Below are positions 40,391-50,022 of a DNA stretch of 54,708 nt, piece by piece. The stretch is from positions 1-54,708 of IMG/VR virus record IMGVR_UViG_3300008120_004305. One strand, given 5' to 3'. The position numbers and the translations under genes are program-made. The DNA is from a virus. The first letter of the stretch is position 1. The number at the start of each line of letters is the position of its first letter. Below the pieces are notes generated by a model, which was given only the letters and a program-made list of their open reading frames with translations, was not told the origin of the DNA and searched no databases.

Positions 40391-41896
40391 ATGGCTACAG
40401 GAAATACTACTGAAGTTAAATCAGAAAAAGGATCAATTTGGATTTTTGAAAGGGTGTTACAAGATGATGTGAATTATAAAAATTTAACACCCACAACTCA
40501 GTTTGTTGATAAAAAAACTCAAGATAAAATTATAAAGAGTTGGTCCGAATATGATGAAGAACCTACGAAAAAAAAAGAGAATGATAAAATTAGAAGTGAA
40601 AATGAAATTTTAAAACAAAACGGTAAACAGCCAAAACCACTTAAAACAAGAAAATGGTCTACTTGGTTAAACATTCGTTTAGATAAAAAATATGCTGAAT
40701 TGGCTGAAATTTGGGATCCTCAAAATAAACAAAAAGACCAATCAGTTGAAGGATATGATTGGTCTTCCGTGCCTTTAGATTGGCAAAAATCTTTTTATGC
40801 ACAACAAGAAGCTATGCTAGAAAAATTTTCAGCCAGCAATTTTAAAGTTATGAAATTTGGTCGTGCCGATGAACCTTTTGGTAAATTTATAGAAGGTTTA
40901 GTTAAACCATTAGGTATACAAAAGAAAGATACATGGAATCCAGCTGATATTTGGATTGTAGACAGATATAAAGAAAATAACGTTGAACGTATATTAACTC
41001 AATCCGTAAGTTTTAAAGGTGGCCAAACTCCTAAAAATCTTGATTTGTCCGAAAAAAATGGTAAATTGGCACAACTAAACAAAGTATTAAGGTCTTTGTA
41101 TGCCAGCAAAACAATCATTGGCGTATCACTTAAATTAACTAAAGAAAAAGCGGATTATATTGATGTTAACGTGGTATTGAATGCTGCTGGGCTGGACGAA
41201 GCTGCAACAAATAAAAGATTTCAAGAAATAGAAGATTTATTAGGTGAAATAGATAATATACGTTGTGATTTATCAATACAACCTTTTTCAAAAATTTATA
41301 CAACACCCAAAGCATATTTAGAAAAAACTACAAAGATGCAAAAGTTGTTAAAATTACCAACTTATCCTATAAATCCAATGTCTTTTGGTACACAAGAAAC
41401 ATCAATTCAAATTAAAGAAAGTGATGATAAAATTTATTTTTTAACCATCAAAGCTACACAAACAAGTGAATATTCAAATTTAAAATATGAACCTACAGAA
41501 AAAGGTAAAAGTTCTGCTAAGTTAGGTAAAGCTGGTGTTAAACAAGTTGATGAGTTATTTAAAAAGTATGGAATAAAATTTGAGAATGATAATAGTAAAT
41601 ATCCAAAAGTGTATAATAGTGAAGTTGATACAATAGTAAACACTTTTTCACAAAGAAAAAATACATCCGGAATATCTTTCATTACTGGAGAATCATCATC
41701 TTCTAATTTTTTAAAGAATATTAAAGAAGTTTATGCTTCCGATCCTGTAACAGCTCAATCGAAACTAATGCAATTAGATTTATTCTCAGAAATTTTATCA
41801 TTAAAAGATATTGAGGTTAGAAAACTTATGACAGATATTGTATACATTGCTAAAAAAGAAGGAAAAAGTTATGGTCCTTTTGGAAAGGTATATTAA
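40391..41896 (+). CDS. Orphan protein (501 aa), likely late
   Basis: Not recognised. Lys-rich and visibly more AT-rich than its neighbours. N-terminal ~1-110 charged, with WIFERVLQDDVNYKNLTPTTQF; the middle has KFGRADEPFGKFIEGLVKPLGI and WNPADIWIVDRYKENNVE (~179-196); a long C-terminal part is mixed alpha/beta with Ser/Lys. A nuclease-like core (D...I-W followed by a KGG segment, SVSFKGGQTP) is a loose possibility. It starts three bases after the DruA-like gene, with an internal late consensus promoter upstream, so a virion or late role is inferred. Confidence 0.7.
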   Translation: MATGNTTEVKSEKGSIWIFERVLQDDVNYKNLTPTTQFVDKKTQDKIIKSWSEYDEEPTKKKENDKIRSENEILKQNGKQPKPLKTRKWSTWLNIRLDKKYAELAEIWDPQNKQKDQSVEGYDWSSVPLDWQKSFYAQQEAMLEKFSASNFKVMKFGRADEPFGKFIEGLVKPLGIQKKDTWNPADIWIVDRYKENNVERILTQSVSFKGGQTPKNLDLSEKNGKLAQLNKVLRSLYASKTIIGVSLKLTKEKADYIDVNVVLNAAGLDEAATNKRFQEIEDLLGEIDNIRCDLSIQPFSKIYTTPKAYLEKTTKMQKLLKLPTYPINPMSFGTQETSIQIKESDDKIYFLTIKATQTSEYSNLKYEPTEKGKSSAKLGKAGVKQVDELFKKYGIKFENDNSKYPKVYNSEVDTIVNTFSQRKNTSGISFITGESSSSNFLKNIKEVYASDPVTAQSKLMQLDLFSEILSLKDIEVRKLMTDIVYIAKKEGKSYGPFGKVY

Positions 41897-42174
41897 TGGC
41901 ACTCATTGACTTTGACAAACTAGCATCACAATACGATGATGATAATGACTTTGGATTCTCAGCTGTATCCGAAGAAGAATATAATTCAGTCATCAATAAG
42001 ACCGCACAGACGGCTGACGATTATAAAGCACGATTGAAAGAAGTTGAAAAGATTATTATTCCTTTTCTTACCAAACTCCATTCTACTGGAGATAAAGAAT
42101 ACATATATTGGCCAAATCGTAAACCAATTATCGAAAAACAAATTGAAAGAATATTAAAACTAACGAAAGATTAA
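41896..42174 (+). CDS. Conserved small protein of T4-like aquatic phages
   Basis: 92 aa: LIDFDKLASQYDDDNDFGFSAVSEEEY, then a helical pair with KARLKEVEKIIIPFLTKLHSTGDKEYIYWPNR (core) and IEKQIERILKLT. The EYIYWPNR...IEKQIxRIL pattern recurs in T4-like aquatic phages near gp41; function unknown. It starts in a TAATG overlap with the orphan. Confidence 0.8.
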   Translation: MALIDFDKLASQYDDDNDFGFSAVSEEEYNSVINKTAQTADDYKARLKEVEKIIIPFLTKLHSTGDKEYIYWPNRKPIIEKQIERILKLTKD

Positions 42175-42176
42175 TT

Positions 42177-42890
42177 ATGACTGCAACCGTGATTATACCG
42201 ACCACAGGTGTTCCTGAGGTTCGTGATGCTATCAATTCTGTATTAAATCAAACTTATCTCACTACTTGTTATGTGGTCGTTGATGGTGAAGAAAATTATG
42301 ACAAAGCCAAAGCAATTGTTGATGATTATACACACGATGAACGCTTTCGTGTTTGTTATTTACCAATCAATGTTGGTGCCAAAGGATTCTATGGCCACCG
42401 TGTGTATGCCGCATTTACACATTTGGTAGATACTGATTATGTAATGTATCTTGACCAAGATAATTGGTTGACCAGCCGCCATGTTCAAAATTGTGTTGAA
42501 ACTATTGAAAGAAGAAACCTTGATTGGTGTTATTCACTAAGACAAGTACACAATAAAGCAGGAGATTTTGTTTGCTTTGATGATTGTGAATCACTAGGTA
42601 AATGGCAAACATATCATGGTACGAATCACATTGATACAAACTCCTATTGCCTAAAGACTGAAATTGCTGTAAAATTGGCCTCTGCGTGGCACGGTGGTTG
42701 GGGCCAAGATAGAGTATTTCTTGGTGTAGTAACACAACACTTTCCTAAGTGGGATTGTACAAATGAATATACTGTGCATTATCGCACAGATGGTGGTAAA
42801 GGTTCTGTAACAACAGATTTCTTTATTAATGGTAACGAAGTAATGTTGAAAAAATATGATGGGAAATATCCATGGCGTCAAAGAACTTAA
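42177..42890 (+). CDS. Family 2 glycosyltransferase
   Basis: 237 aa. GT-A fold: VIIPTTGVPEVRDAINSVLNQTY (~5-27) is the classic GT2 opening, VVVDGEENY gives the first Asp, MYLDQDNWL (~88-96) the metal-binding D-x-D, and the later GWGQDRVF segment contributes the catalytic acid. First gene of the long glycan cluster. Transferred sugar unknown. It overlaps the next gene by 19 bases. Confidence 0.88.
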   Translation: MTATVIIPTTGVPEVRDAINSVLNQTYLTTCYVVVDGEENYDKAKAIVDDYTHDERFRVCYLPINVGAKGFYGHRVYAAFTHLVDTDYVMYLDQDNWLTSRHVQNCVETIERRNLDWCYSLRQVHNKAGDFVCFDDCESLGKWQTYHGTNHIDTNSYCLKTEIAVKLASAWHGGWGQDRVFLGVVTQHFPKWDCTNEYTVHYRTDGGKGSVTTDFFINGNEVMLKKYDGKYPWRQRT

Positions 42891-43708
42891 TCATTGGTGG
42901 TTTTACAAACTACGGAATCAGTCAATTAAAACCTTGGGTACTATCAGCAAAAGTTCATGCTGGTGATAATGATGTTGTTTTGGTTTATGGTAACGCCTCT
43001 GATGAAACCTTAGATTGGTTGATTGAACAAGGTGTTGTTATTGTTCCTATGCTAGAGGTTCCGAATGTGCCAATCCATGTATTACGGTTTCTATCAATCT
43101 ATGAATATCTCCACAGATATTGGCAAGATTATGAGTATGTGATTACCACAGATGTCAAAGATGTTTACTTTCAAACTGACCCATTTAAATTTCTAGTTAA
43201 TCGTAAATTGGTTATTGCTTCTGAAGGTTTGAAATATAAAGATGAATCGTGGGGTAACGAAAATCTATTTCAAGCTTATGGTCCATATGTTTATGAACAA
43301 TTTAAAGAAAATGAAATCTTTAATGTTGGAACATTCGGTGGCCAATCTGAATATGTAAAAGATATGGTGTTTCATATCTTCACTAACGGCATCAACCGAC
43401 CAATTCCTATTTGTGACCAAGCCGTATTCAATGTGTTACTCAATACACAACCATTCAAAGATATTGCATCAAAAACAATTCAATGGGCAGCTGAACTAGG
43501 CACTATTATGGATCCATCAAAGATTGATGGTTTTAGACCTAATCTTCTTTTTGCTGAGCCCGTTTGGGAAAATGGTTTACTGAAAGATGTCACAGGACAT
43601 ATCTTCCCTATTGTACATCAGTATGATAGAGTACCAGAAATTAAAGCGTTTGTCCAAAAGAAATTTGGCCAAGAAGATGAATCACAGTACTTTATTTACA
43701 GGACATAA
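42872..43708 (+). CDS. Glycosyltransferase-like protein (GT8/DUF616-like)
   Basis: 278 aa. Starts inside the previous gene's end. IIGGFTNYGI, VVLVYGNASDETLDWL and VITTDVKDVYFQTDPF (~90-105), where the last is the D-x-D-containing donor site of GT-A enzymes of the GT8/DUF616 kind, followed by SEGLKYKDESWGNENL. Substrate unknown. Likely acts with the other sugar genes of the cluster. Confidence 0.75.
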   Translation: MASKNLIIGGFTNYGISQLKPWVLSAKVHAGDNDVVLVYGNASDETLDWLIEQGVVIVPMLEVPNVPIHVLRFLSIYEYLHRYWQDYEYVITTDVKDVYFQTDPFKFLVNRKLVIASEGLKYKDESWGNENLFQAYGPYVYEQFKENEIFNVGTFGGQSEYVKDMVFHIFTNGINRPIPICDQAVFNVLLNTQPFKDIASKTIQWAAELGTIMDPSKIDGFRPNLLFAEPVWENGLLKDVTGHIFPIVHQYDRVPEIKAFVQKKFGQEDESQYFIYRT

Positions 43709-43709
43709 T

Positions 43710-44303
43710 ATGCAGGATTTTACTTTTGTTTATCGTACTGATAACGGATCATTTGGTGCAATACAACCTAACACCGGCATTTATAGTCCTGCAATTGAAC
43801 CATCAGGTCGTGGATTAGGCGAAATGGTTGCCAATAAGAATAAACCAGTTGTTTTAGAAATTGGTTGTGATTCAGGAGAAACAACACAATTTTTATTGGA
43901 ATCAAATCCAGAATTAACAATTCATTGTGTTGACCCATATACTGATTTTGAAGATTGGAATGGTTCTCATGTTACAAATAGAGAATCGATGTATCAAAGT
44001 GTACTACAACGCTTTGCGCCTTATGGTGAACGATTTAAACAGTATCGTCAAATATCGAATGACGCTTTAGATAATTTTGAAGATGGCCAATTTGATTTAA
44101 TTTTCATCGATGGTCTACACACTTATGAACAAGTGTCGTGGGATTGTGAAAACTATTATTCAAAAGTTAAAAAGGGTGGTGTATTTGCTGGCCATGATTT
44201 TGATGCCATTCCTGCCGTAAAACAAGCAGTAGAAGCATTTGCAGCAAAAATGAATAAAGTTATTATGGCTACTAATCATGATGTTTGGTATTGGATAAAG
44301 TGA
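43710..44303 (+). CDS. Class I SAM-dependent methyltransferase
   Basis: 197 aa from ATG 43710 (CAGGAC upstream; the open frame extends back into the previous gene but without a suitable start). SAM-binding motif I VLEIGCDSGETTQFL (~47-61), acidic motif HCVDPYTDF (~70-78), and LIFIDGLHTYEQVSWDCENYYSKVKKGGVFAGHDF (core), the layout of the Methyltransf_24 family. Substrate is probably a sugar or glycan, by context. Confidence 0.85.
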   Translation: MQDFTFVYRTDNGSFGAIQPNTGIYSPAIEPSGRGLGEMVANKNKPVVLEIGCDSGETTQFLLESNPELTIHCVDPYTDFEDWNGSHVTNRESMYQSVLQRFAPYGERFKQYRQISNDALDNFEDGQFDLIFIDGLHTYEQVSWDCENYYSKVKKGGVFAGHDFDAIPAVKQAVEAFAAKMNKVIMATNHDVWYWIK

Positions 44304-45079
44304 AAACATTAATTGTAGGACAAAACAGTTTTATTGGTAAACATTTATTCCATAGTATCAAGAATGTGGATATTATTTCCTATTCCGATATTGACAATAT
44401 TAATATGTCAGAGTATAATACTATATTAAATTGTGCCATCTCACCGGAGATGAAGTTTGATGATTATAGAGAATATCGAGATATAGATTACAAAGTGGCC
44501 TGTAAGGCACGACTATACAACTGCCATTTTATAATGTTGAGTACAAGAAAAGTTTATGGTAATTCCACAGAATTAAAAACATATAATGAAGAATCAGAAT
44601 TAAATCCTTTTGATAAGTATAGTGAGAATAAACTCCGTTCAGAACAAAATATTTTAAAAGTAAATCCAACATCTACCATACTACGAGGTTCTAATGTAAT
44701 TGGATTTGAATATGGCAGAAAGTCTTTTATGGGTTACTGTATGACACAATTAAAGAACAATGATGAAATACTATATGAGATGGATCCAGATTTGAAACGA
44801 GATTTTATCGATATAGATAATGTATGTAAAACACTAAAAAAAGTAATTGAAGTAAAACCACAAGGGATTTATAATCTAAGTTCTAATATTGGTTTCAGTA
44901 TTGGTGATGTATCAAAGTTGTTAATTAAAGGTTATGGTTCAGGTAAGATGGTTGTTGATATCACCAAACAAGGTGAACAGTTTATCTTAGACAATACTAA
45001 ATTGGAGGCTGCTCTAAATACAAGTATAGGACCATTTGACTTTGATAATATCATTTTTGAAATTGGAAAAAAATTATGA
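44300..45079 (+). CDS. NAD-dependent epimerase/dehydratase (extended SDR)
   Basis: 259 aa from the GTG at 44300 (GTGA overlap with the methyltransferase); an upstream TTG at 44285 is possible. Dinucleotide motif VGQNSFIGKH (~6-15), MLSTRKVYG with the catalytic-loop Ser, YSENK (YxxxK), and RDFIDIDNVCKTL near the C-terminus as in sugar epimerases. Likely a nucleotide-sugar reductase or epimerase. Confidence 0.82.
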   Translation: MKTLIVGQNSFIGKHLFHSIKNVDIISYSDIDNINMSEYNTILNCAISPEMKFDDYREYRDIDYKVACKARLYNCHFIMLSTRKVYGNSTELKTYNEESELNPFDKYSENKLRSEQNILKVNPTSTILRGSNVIGFEYGRKSFMGYCMTQLKNNDEILYEMDPDLKRDFIDIDNVCKTLKKVIEVKPQGIYNLSSNIGFSIGDVSKLLIKGYGSGKMVVDITKQGEQFILDNTKLEAALNTSIGPFDFDNIIFEIGKKL

Positions 45080-45555
45080 AAATTGGATTTAATTGTTCGT
45101 CATTCGACCTTCTTCATGCTGGCCATGTTACCATGTTGAAGATGGAAAAACAACTTTGTGACTATCTCATTGTCGCACTTCAAGTAGACCCCACCATTGA
45201 CCGACCAGGCGTCAAAAATAAACCATCACAATCAGTATATGAACGATATGTACAATTACAAGGTTGTAAGTATGTTGATGAAATTTTGGTATACAGTACC
45301 GAAGCTGATTTATTAAATCTAATTCAAACTCAAACAATGCACATTCGTTTTTTAAGTGAAGAATATCTTAACCGTGACTTTACTGGTAAACAATATTGTT
45401 TAGATAATGATATTGAAATACACTATCATAAACGCCAACACACATACAGTTCTTCAGAATTAAGAAAGCGTGTTTATGAATTGGAGAAGAAAAAAAATGA
45501 AGAACAATTTAAAGTAGAAGTACCACAACATTCACCCACATTGATAAAACCATGA
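45076..45555 (+). CDS. Cytidylyltransferase (TagD/RfaE-like)
   Basis: 159 aa. CTP-transferase signature: GFNCSSFDLLHAGHVTML (~4-21) with HAGH (~14-17), RPGVKNKPSQSVYERYVQL and YSSSELRKRV near the end (family S/T-S-S-x-x-R). It activates a polyol phosphate or sugar phosphate with CTP; glycerol-3-phosphate is only one of several possible substrates. C-terminal ~30 residues are charged and disordered. Coupled on both sides by ATGA. Confidence 0.88.
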   Translation: MKIGFNCSSFDLLHAGHVTMLKMEKQLCDYLIVALQVDPTIDRPGVKNKPSQSVYERYVQLQGCKYVDEILVYSTEADLLNLIQTQTMHIRFLSEEYLNRDFTGKQYCLDNDIEIHYHKRQHTYSSSELRKRVYELEKKKNEEQFKVEVPQHSPTLIKP

Positions 45556-46376
45556 ATAATGACGTAAGTATTGTAACATTCTTTTTTGATACTGGTCGTG
45601 GTGATTGGACACCTGATAAAGGTTTTCCACATTACTTACATCGCACAGTAGACACTTATTTTGAACGCTTTGGTTACATGGCGCAGTTAGATAATGAAAT
45701 GATTATCTACACATCGCCGGAGTTTGTTGACCGTGTAATGGCCTTACGAAAAGGTAAAGAAGATAAGACCAAGGTTATTCCTTTTGACTATCATGGTCAA
45801 TTTGCAGAACAGAAGAAAAAGTACTATGATATTCAAAGAATGGAATCATATGCTAGTAGAGTTAATCCTTCACAAAGATTAAATCCAGAATATTGGAATC
45901 CTGATTACATACAGTTGATGTACCTCAAGTCATTCTTTATTAAGTGGGCTTTGGATAATAATCTAATTACCAATGACTATGTTGCTCAGATTGATTTCGG
46001 TTATTGTAGGACACCTGATAAGATTCCTTCAAGTAAGAAATGGTCTTATGACTTTGGTAAAGACAAATTACAATTATTTGGTTACAGGCCATTTTTAAAA
46101 GGTCAACCAATTGAAGATGTAATCTTTAATAATATTGTTTACATTCTTGGCGCAAAGCAAGTTGGACATAGAGATTTATGGCCAGAAGTAAATCGATTAA
46201 TTGTAGAGAGTATGGATGAATTGTTATCAAAGAATTTAATTGATGATGACCAAACATTATGGTTAATGGCTTCATTAAAGAAACCAGAAATGTTTAATCT
46301 GAATATTATTCCTGACCACCAATTAGGTCACGATTCGTTTGTTTTGTTTAATAACTTTAATGATACTGTAAAATGA
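45552..46376 (+). CDS. HtrL/YibB-like glycosyltransferase-related protein
   Basis: 274 aa. N-terminal VSIVTFFFDTGRGDW (~5-19) fits the YibB/HtrL (WlaTC) family motif VTAFxDIGR, followed by MIIYTSPEF, SFFIKWALDNN and QIDFGYCRTPD. These proteins are associated with LPS or surface-polysaccharide loci. Catalytic activity has not been defined for the family as far as I know. Coupled to neighbours by ATGA. Confidence 0.75.
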   Translation: MNNDVSIVTFFFDTGRGDWTPDKGFPHYLHRTVDTYFERFGYMAQLDNEMIIYTSPEFVDRVMALRKGKEDKTKVIPFDYHGQFAEQKKKYYDIQRMESYASRVNPSQRLNPEYWNPDYIQLMYLKSFFIKWALDNNLITNDYVAQIDFGYCRTPDKIPSSKKWSYDFGKDKLQLFGYRPFLKGQPIEDVIFNNIVYILGAKQVGHRDLWPEVNRLIVESMDELLSKNLIDDDQTLWLMASLKKPEMFNLNIIPDHQLGHDSFVLFNNFNDTVK

Positions 46377-47116
46377 AATTATATCTTGTCGGCACAGCCA
46401 ACCTTGGCGACTTTTTAAATGGTATGCCTGTATTATCAGGCCTGAGTAAAAAATTTGGTAAGTATGATTTAATCATCAAATCACCAATGCGTAAGTTTAA
46501 CGGCATCAAAGAATTCTTGATGTACCAAGATTTGTTCTCTAGTGTGGAATTTGATGACGAAGTATTCATGTATGGTGAAGTGGTTCAATTAAGTTCATGG
46601 CCAATTCGTGAAGATAAAAAAGATCCTAATCGACCAATTGAAACTTGCCGTTATGAAAACTGGATGAATGACAAGTATGGTGTTGATTTTCAAGTTGACG
46701 ATGACTTTATTGTAAAGACACCAGAGTTCGATATTGAAATTAAAGATACCTACTATGTTGGTGACCGTTGGGCAGTAGGTGATATTGATGCTCGTAGAGA
46801 AACCCACATTCTATCACACCTCACTCAATATGAGTTCATTGATTTCAATCGACCAATGTTAGAAAATGCGTATATCATTAAAAATTTAAAGAAACCATTT
46901 ATTACCAATTTAACTGGTGTCGGAATGCTTGCCGACCTATGTAATGTTCCTTTATACTGTGTGTGGAAAGCAGAAGATTGGAAGCCAGAATGGCGAGTTG
47001 GTGATGATGTTCTTTGGGATGAAAATAAGAATATCGATAAAGTATTTGAGAAACATTTCTACTTAGACCGTAAAGGCAAATTAGTTCATGCAAAAGATTT
47101 GGAGGCCTTACTATGA
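46373..47116 (+). CDS. GT9-like / glycan cluster protein
   Basis: 247 aa. N-terminus LYLVGTANLGDFLNGMPVLSGLSKKFGKYDLII recalls heptosyltransferase-type GT-B openings (GxLGDxLxxxPxLxxLxxxF); a terminal VGMLADLCNVPLYCVW resembles the GT9 acceptor loop. It is short for a GT-B enzyme, and the similarity is weak, so this is a tentative call made partly on context. Confidence 0.55.
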   Translation: MKLYLVGTANLGDFLNGMPVLSGLSKKFGKYDLIIKSPMRKFNGIKEFLMYQDLFSSVEFDDEVFMYGEVVQLSSWPIREDKKDPNRPIETCRYENWMNDKYGVDFQVDDDFIVKTPEFDIEIKDTYYVGDRWAVGDIDARRETHILSHLTQYEFIDFNRPMLENAYIIKNLKKPFITNLTGVGMLADLCNVPLYCVWKAEDWKPEWRVGDDVLWDENKNIDKVFEKHFYLDRKGKLVHAKDLEALL

Positions 47117-47790
47117 ATGAAGATACAGCAGTTGTAGTAACTGCCTATTGTGATGGCCAGAATCCTGAAGAAAAAAGGAAAATGGCCAAGACTTTGGTAA
47201 AAAGTTTAAAAGAAAAAGGTCATTATGTTTGTATGACCACACATTCAGTTTTAGATGAAGAAACTCAAAGTTATTGTGACGCCTATCTCTATGATAAGAA
47301 TAATCCATGGCAGATTAATGGACAACCAACAAGACCAAACCACGCTGTCGCAGAATTAATTCTGATGCACACAGCCAATGACTTTGTACAAAAATATGGT
47401 TTCAAAAATGTTTTTAAGATGACCTTTGATTTGAGTCCTAATCTTGATGTACATGAAATTATCAATCGTAGTAAATCAAAAAATAAAAGATTGGTTACTT
47501 GTAGAAACAACACCGATTTAGGAACATTGTGTTTCTTTTCTGATGTTGGTTTTTTAAGAGAAACCTTTCAGATGGACCAAATACATAGAATTAGTCCAGC
47601 AACAAACTACTCAGTTGAACCTACATGGTATCAATTAGTATTAGAAAAAGGATTGATAGATGAAACTTGTGATGAATATCCTTTATATCATGATTTTCTA
47701 AACATTCCACATGATGAACCCATGCACTATTCTGAAGTAGATGATGTGCATTTGACCAACAAGATGCACGAATATAATTTTAATCTATGA
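47113..47790 (+). CDS. Glycosyltransferase-like protein of unknown family
   Basis: 225 aa. VVVTAYCDGQNPEEKRKMAKTLVKSLKEKGHYVCMTTHS (core, N-terminal) suggests a Rossmann-like nucleotide-sugar domain; FKMTFDLSPNLDVHEII may hold the donor-site Asp. No clear D-x-D. Coupled in the cluster (ATGA at both ends). Call based on context and fold impression only. Confidence 0.5.
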   Translation: MNEDTAVVVTAYCDGQNPEEKRKMAKTLVKSLKEKGHYVCMTTHSVLDEETQSYCDAYLYDKNNPWQINGQPTRPNHAVAELILMHTANDFVQKYGFKNVFKMTFDLSPNLDVHEIINRSKSKNKRLVTCRNNTDLGTLCFFSDVGFLRETFQMDQIHRISPATNYSVEPTWYQLVLEKGLIDETCDEYPLYHDFLNIPHDEPMHYSEVDDVHLTNKMHEYNFNL

Positions 47791-48278
47791 ATATTTTAAC
47801 ATACAAGGGTAGAGATTACCCACACTTTCAAGCCGAAGGTAACGCATCACAATTTGCTATTCCATTTGCCAAACATTTTTGTAAAGGTTATGGAATAGAT
47901 GTTGGTTGTAATCGTCAAGACTGGTGTTTTCCTGGTGCTATTGGTGTTGATTTAAATTTCAATGACGGTAATACAGCATACAATTTTGAATATAAAGATT
48001 TAGATTATGTTTACTCTAGTCATTGTTTGGAACATCTTCCAGACTGGGTTACTGCTTTGGATTATTGGACAGCAAATCTAAAACCAGGCGGTGTACTGTT
48101 CTTGTATTTGCCTCACTATAATCAAGAATATTGGAGACCATTCAACAACAGAAAACATATCCATATGTTCTCTACTGAAAGTATTAGAGATTACATGATT
48201 GACCGTGGTTATATTAATATTTTTAATTCAGGCCGTGATATGAACGATTCGTTTATGATTGTAGGAGAGAAAAAATGA
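47787..48278 (+). CDS. SAM-dependent methyltransferase (Methyltransf_11-like)
   Basis: 163 aa. Motif I YGIDVGCNRQDW (~35-46), the Asp of motif II in GVDLNFND, SSHCLEHLPDW (~77-87; family SxHxLEHxxD) and LKPGGVLFLYLPH (~100-112). Short, as in sugar or lipid methyltransferases of phage clusters. Substrate unknown. Confidence 0.85.
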   Translation: MNILTYKGRDYPHFQAEGNASQFAIPFAKHFCKGYGIDVGCNRQDWCFPGAIGVDLNFNDGNTAYNFEYKDLDYVYSSHCLEHLPDWVTALDYWTANLKPGGVLFLYLPHYNQEYWRPFNNRKHIHMFSTESIRDYMIDRGYINIFNSGRDMNDSFMIVGEKK

Positions 48279-48982
48279 TTTTTAATATCGAAACGGGAGT
48301 ATTTGGCGGTCCTGCTAGAAGTGGTGATTTGATTGCTATTGCCAATGTGGTTGCACATATGCGTAAACAGAATCCAGAAATTAAGTTTCACATGAAACAA
48401 GGTTCAATTAATTCAACCGACTATTGTGGTAAGATGTATAATTTTCTTTTGGAACATACTGACTACTTTTCAGAAACTCCAGGTGAACAGTCTTTGCCAT
48501 GGAGAAAAGTAAATATATTTGATTTCCGTGATATCTCTGGTGACCAAGTTATTATTAAAAATGACAAAGAACAAAAGAAGAAAATTGTTGTGTGTCCAGT
48601 CCTCGATGCACCATATAATCAATATCGTAATTGGCCAGAGTCCACATTTCAGAGTATCATTGGCAAATTTGGCGAAGAACAATATAAAGATTATGAAAAG
48701 GTGATATGTGTTTCTCCAAATATAGCACTCAGACCAATTGATGACTGGCAAATATCCACGGATTATGATACCAATCTAAATCATATTTTAGAGGCAGAAA
48801 TCTTTGTTGGTGGTGATACCGCTACGTCCCACTTGGCAGGTTCGCTTGACAATGGACCTAAGGTTATGTTATACTTCTATTCCAGTCGAGCATTGGTTCA
48901 TTCTTTCCCAATGCACTACCTAAATGGTAGAGGCAAACTTATTACATATTGGTTAGATTTTGAAGGTACTACTTGGAGTTGA
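48275..48982 (+). CDS. GT9/heptosyltransferase-like protein
   Basis: 235 aa. FVGGDTATSHLAGSLDNGPKVMLYF (~186-210) matches the C-terminal nucleotide-sugar site of GT9 enzymes (GxDSGxxHLAAALGxPxxxLF). The N-terminal half is short relative to full GT9 proteins. Likely a truncated or minimal glycosyltransferase acting in the cluster. Confidence 0.65.
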   Translation: MIFNIETGVFGGPARSGDLIAIANVVAHMRKQNPEIKFHMKQGSINSTDYCGKMYNFLLEHTDYFSETPGEQSLPWRKVNIFDFRDISGDQVIIKNDKEQKKKIVVCPVLDAPYNQYRNWPESTFQSIIGKFGEEQYKDYEKVICVSPNIALRPIDDWQISTDYDTNLNHILEAEIFVGGDTATSHLAGSLDNGPKVMLYFYSSRALVHSFPMHYLNGRGKLITYWLDFEGTTWS

Positions 48983-48984
48983 AA

Positions 48985-50022
48985 ATGAGTAAAAACGTAT
49001 TGATTACTGGCGGTGCCGGTTTTATTGCACATCATGTTATTGACAAGATGCTTAAAGAAACAGATTGGAATATTACTTGTCTGGATCGTTTGGACATTTC
49101 TGGAAACTTAAATCGTTTACATGATATGTTACAAGACCATGACCCAAAAATTATTTCTTCCCGTTTGCGTATTGTGTTCCACGACCTCAAAGCCGAACTA
49201 AATGAAATGATTGTCAAAGACATTGGTCAGATTGATATCGTTTTACATTTGGCTGCCGGCAGTCATGTAGACCGAAGCATTGAATATCCACTAGAGTTTG
49301 TACAAGATAATACTGTTGGTACAGTTAATATGTTAGACTATGCTCGTAAGCATTTGCCTAACTTAGAACGATTTGTATATTTCTCAACTGATGAAATTTT
49401 TGGTGTGGCACCTCCTGGTGTGGCATACAAAGAATATGACCGATACAATTCAACAAACCCGTATTCAGCAAGTAAGGCTGCAGCAGAAGAATTCTGTGTT
49501 GCTTATGAGAACACTTACAAGATGCCTATTGTAGTTACACACACAATGAATGTGTTTGGTGAACGTCAACATCCTGAGAAGTTTATTCCAATGTGTATTC
49601 AGCGTGCTCGTGATGGTGAGAAAGTATACATTCATGCCAATGCTGATTGTACTGAAGCAGGTACTCGTATGTACATTCATGCCAAAGATGTAGCAGAAGG
49701 TCTAATGTTTATTCTTAATAATTTACCTAAAGATTATAAACATACTGGTGATTATGGTTGGGCTCATTGTCCTAAATTCAATCTTGTTGGCACAGAAGAA
49801 ATTGATAACTTGTCTTTGGCTAAGATGATTGCTGAAGCACAAGGCAAAGAACTTAATTATGAAATGGTTGATTTCCACGGCAGTAGACCTGGCCACGATT
49901 TACGATATGCACTTGATGGTGGCCTATTGAAATCTTTAGGATGGGAACCAAAGATTAAGTTGAGTGAGCGTATTAAAGAAATGACACTTTGGACATTGGA
50001 GAACAAGCGTTGGCTTCACTAG
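48985..50022 (+). CDS. Nucleotide-sugar 4,6-dehydratase/epimerase (extended SDR)
   Basis: 345 aa from ATG 48985 (GGAG 6 bases upstream). NAD motif GGAGFIAHHV (~9-18), catalytic STDEIFG (~134-140) and YSASK (~160-164), the T-D-E triad of 4,6-dehydratases. It differs clearly from the RmlB-like protein at 16664, so it may act on CDP- or UDP-sugars. The C-terminus SRPGHDLRYALD is typical of this group. Confidence 0.87.
   Translation: MSKNVLITGGAGFIAHHVIDKMLKETDWNITCLDRLDISGNLNRLHDMLQDHDPKIISSRLRIVFHDLKAELNEMIVKDIGQIDIVLHLAAGSHVDRSIEYPLEFVQDNTVGTVNMLDYARKHLPNLERFVYFSTDEIFGVAPPGVAYKEYDRYNSTNPYSASKAAAEEFCVAYENTYKMPIVVTHTMNVFGERQHPEKFIPMCIQRARDGEKVYIHANADCTEAGTRMYIHAKDVAEGLMFILNNLPKDYKHTGDYGWAHCPKFNLVGTEEIDNLSLAKMIAEAQGKELNYEMVDFHGSRPGHDLRYALDGGLLKSLGWEPKIKLSERIKEMTLWTLENKRWLH

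Noticed and set aside
48846-48875. TTGACA ... TATACT inside the GT9-like gene
   Set aside because: It lies deep in a coding region with no gene start nearby, and TATACT needs an 18-base spacer; chance match in AT-rich DNA is likely.
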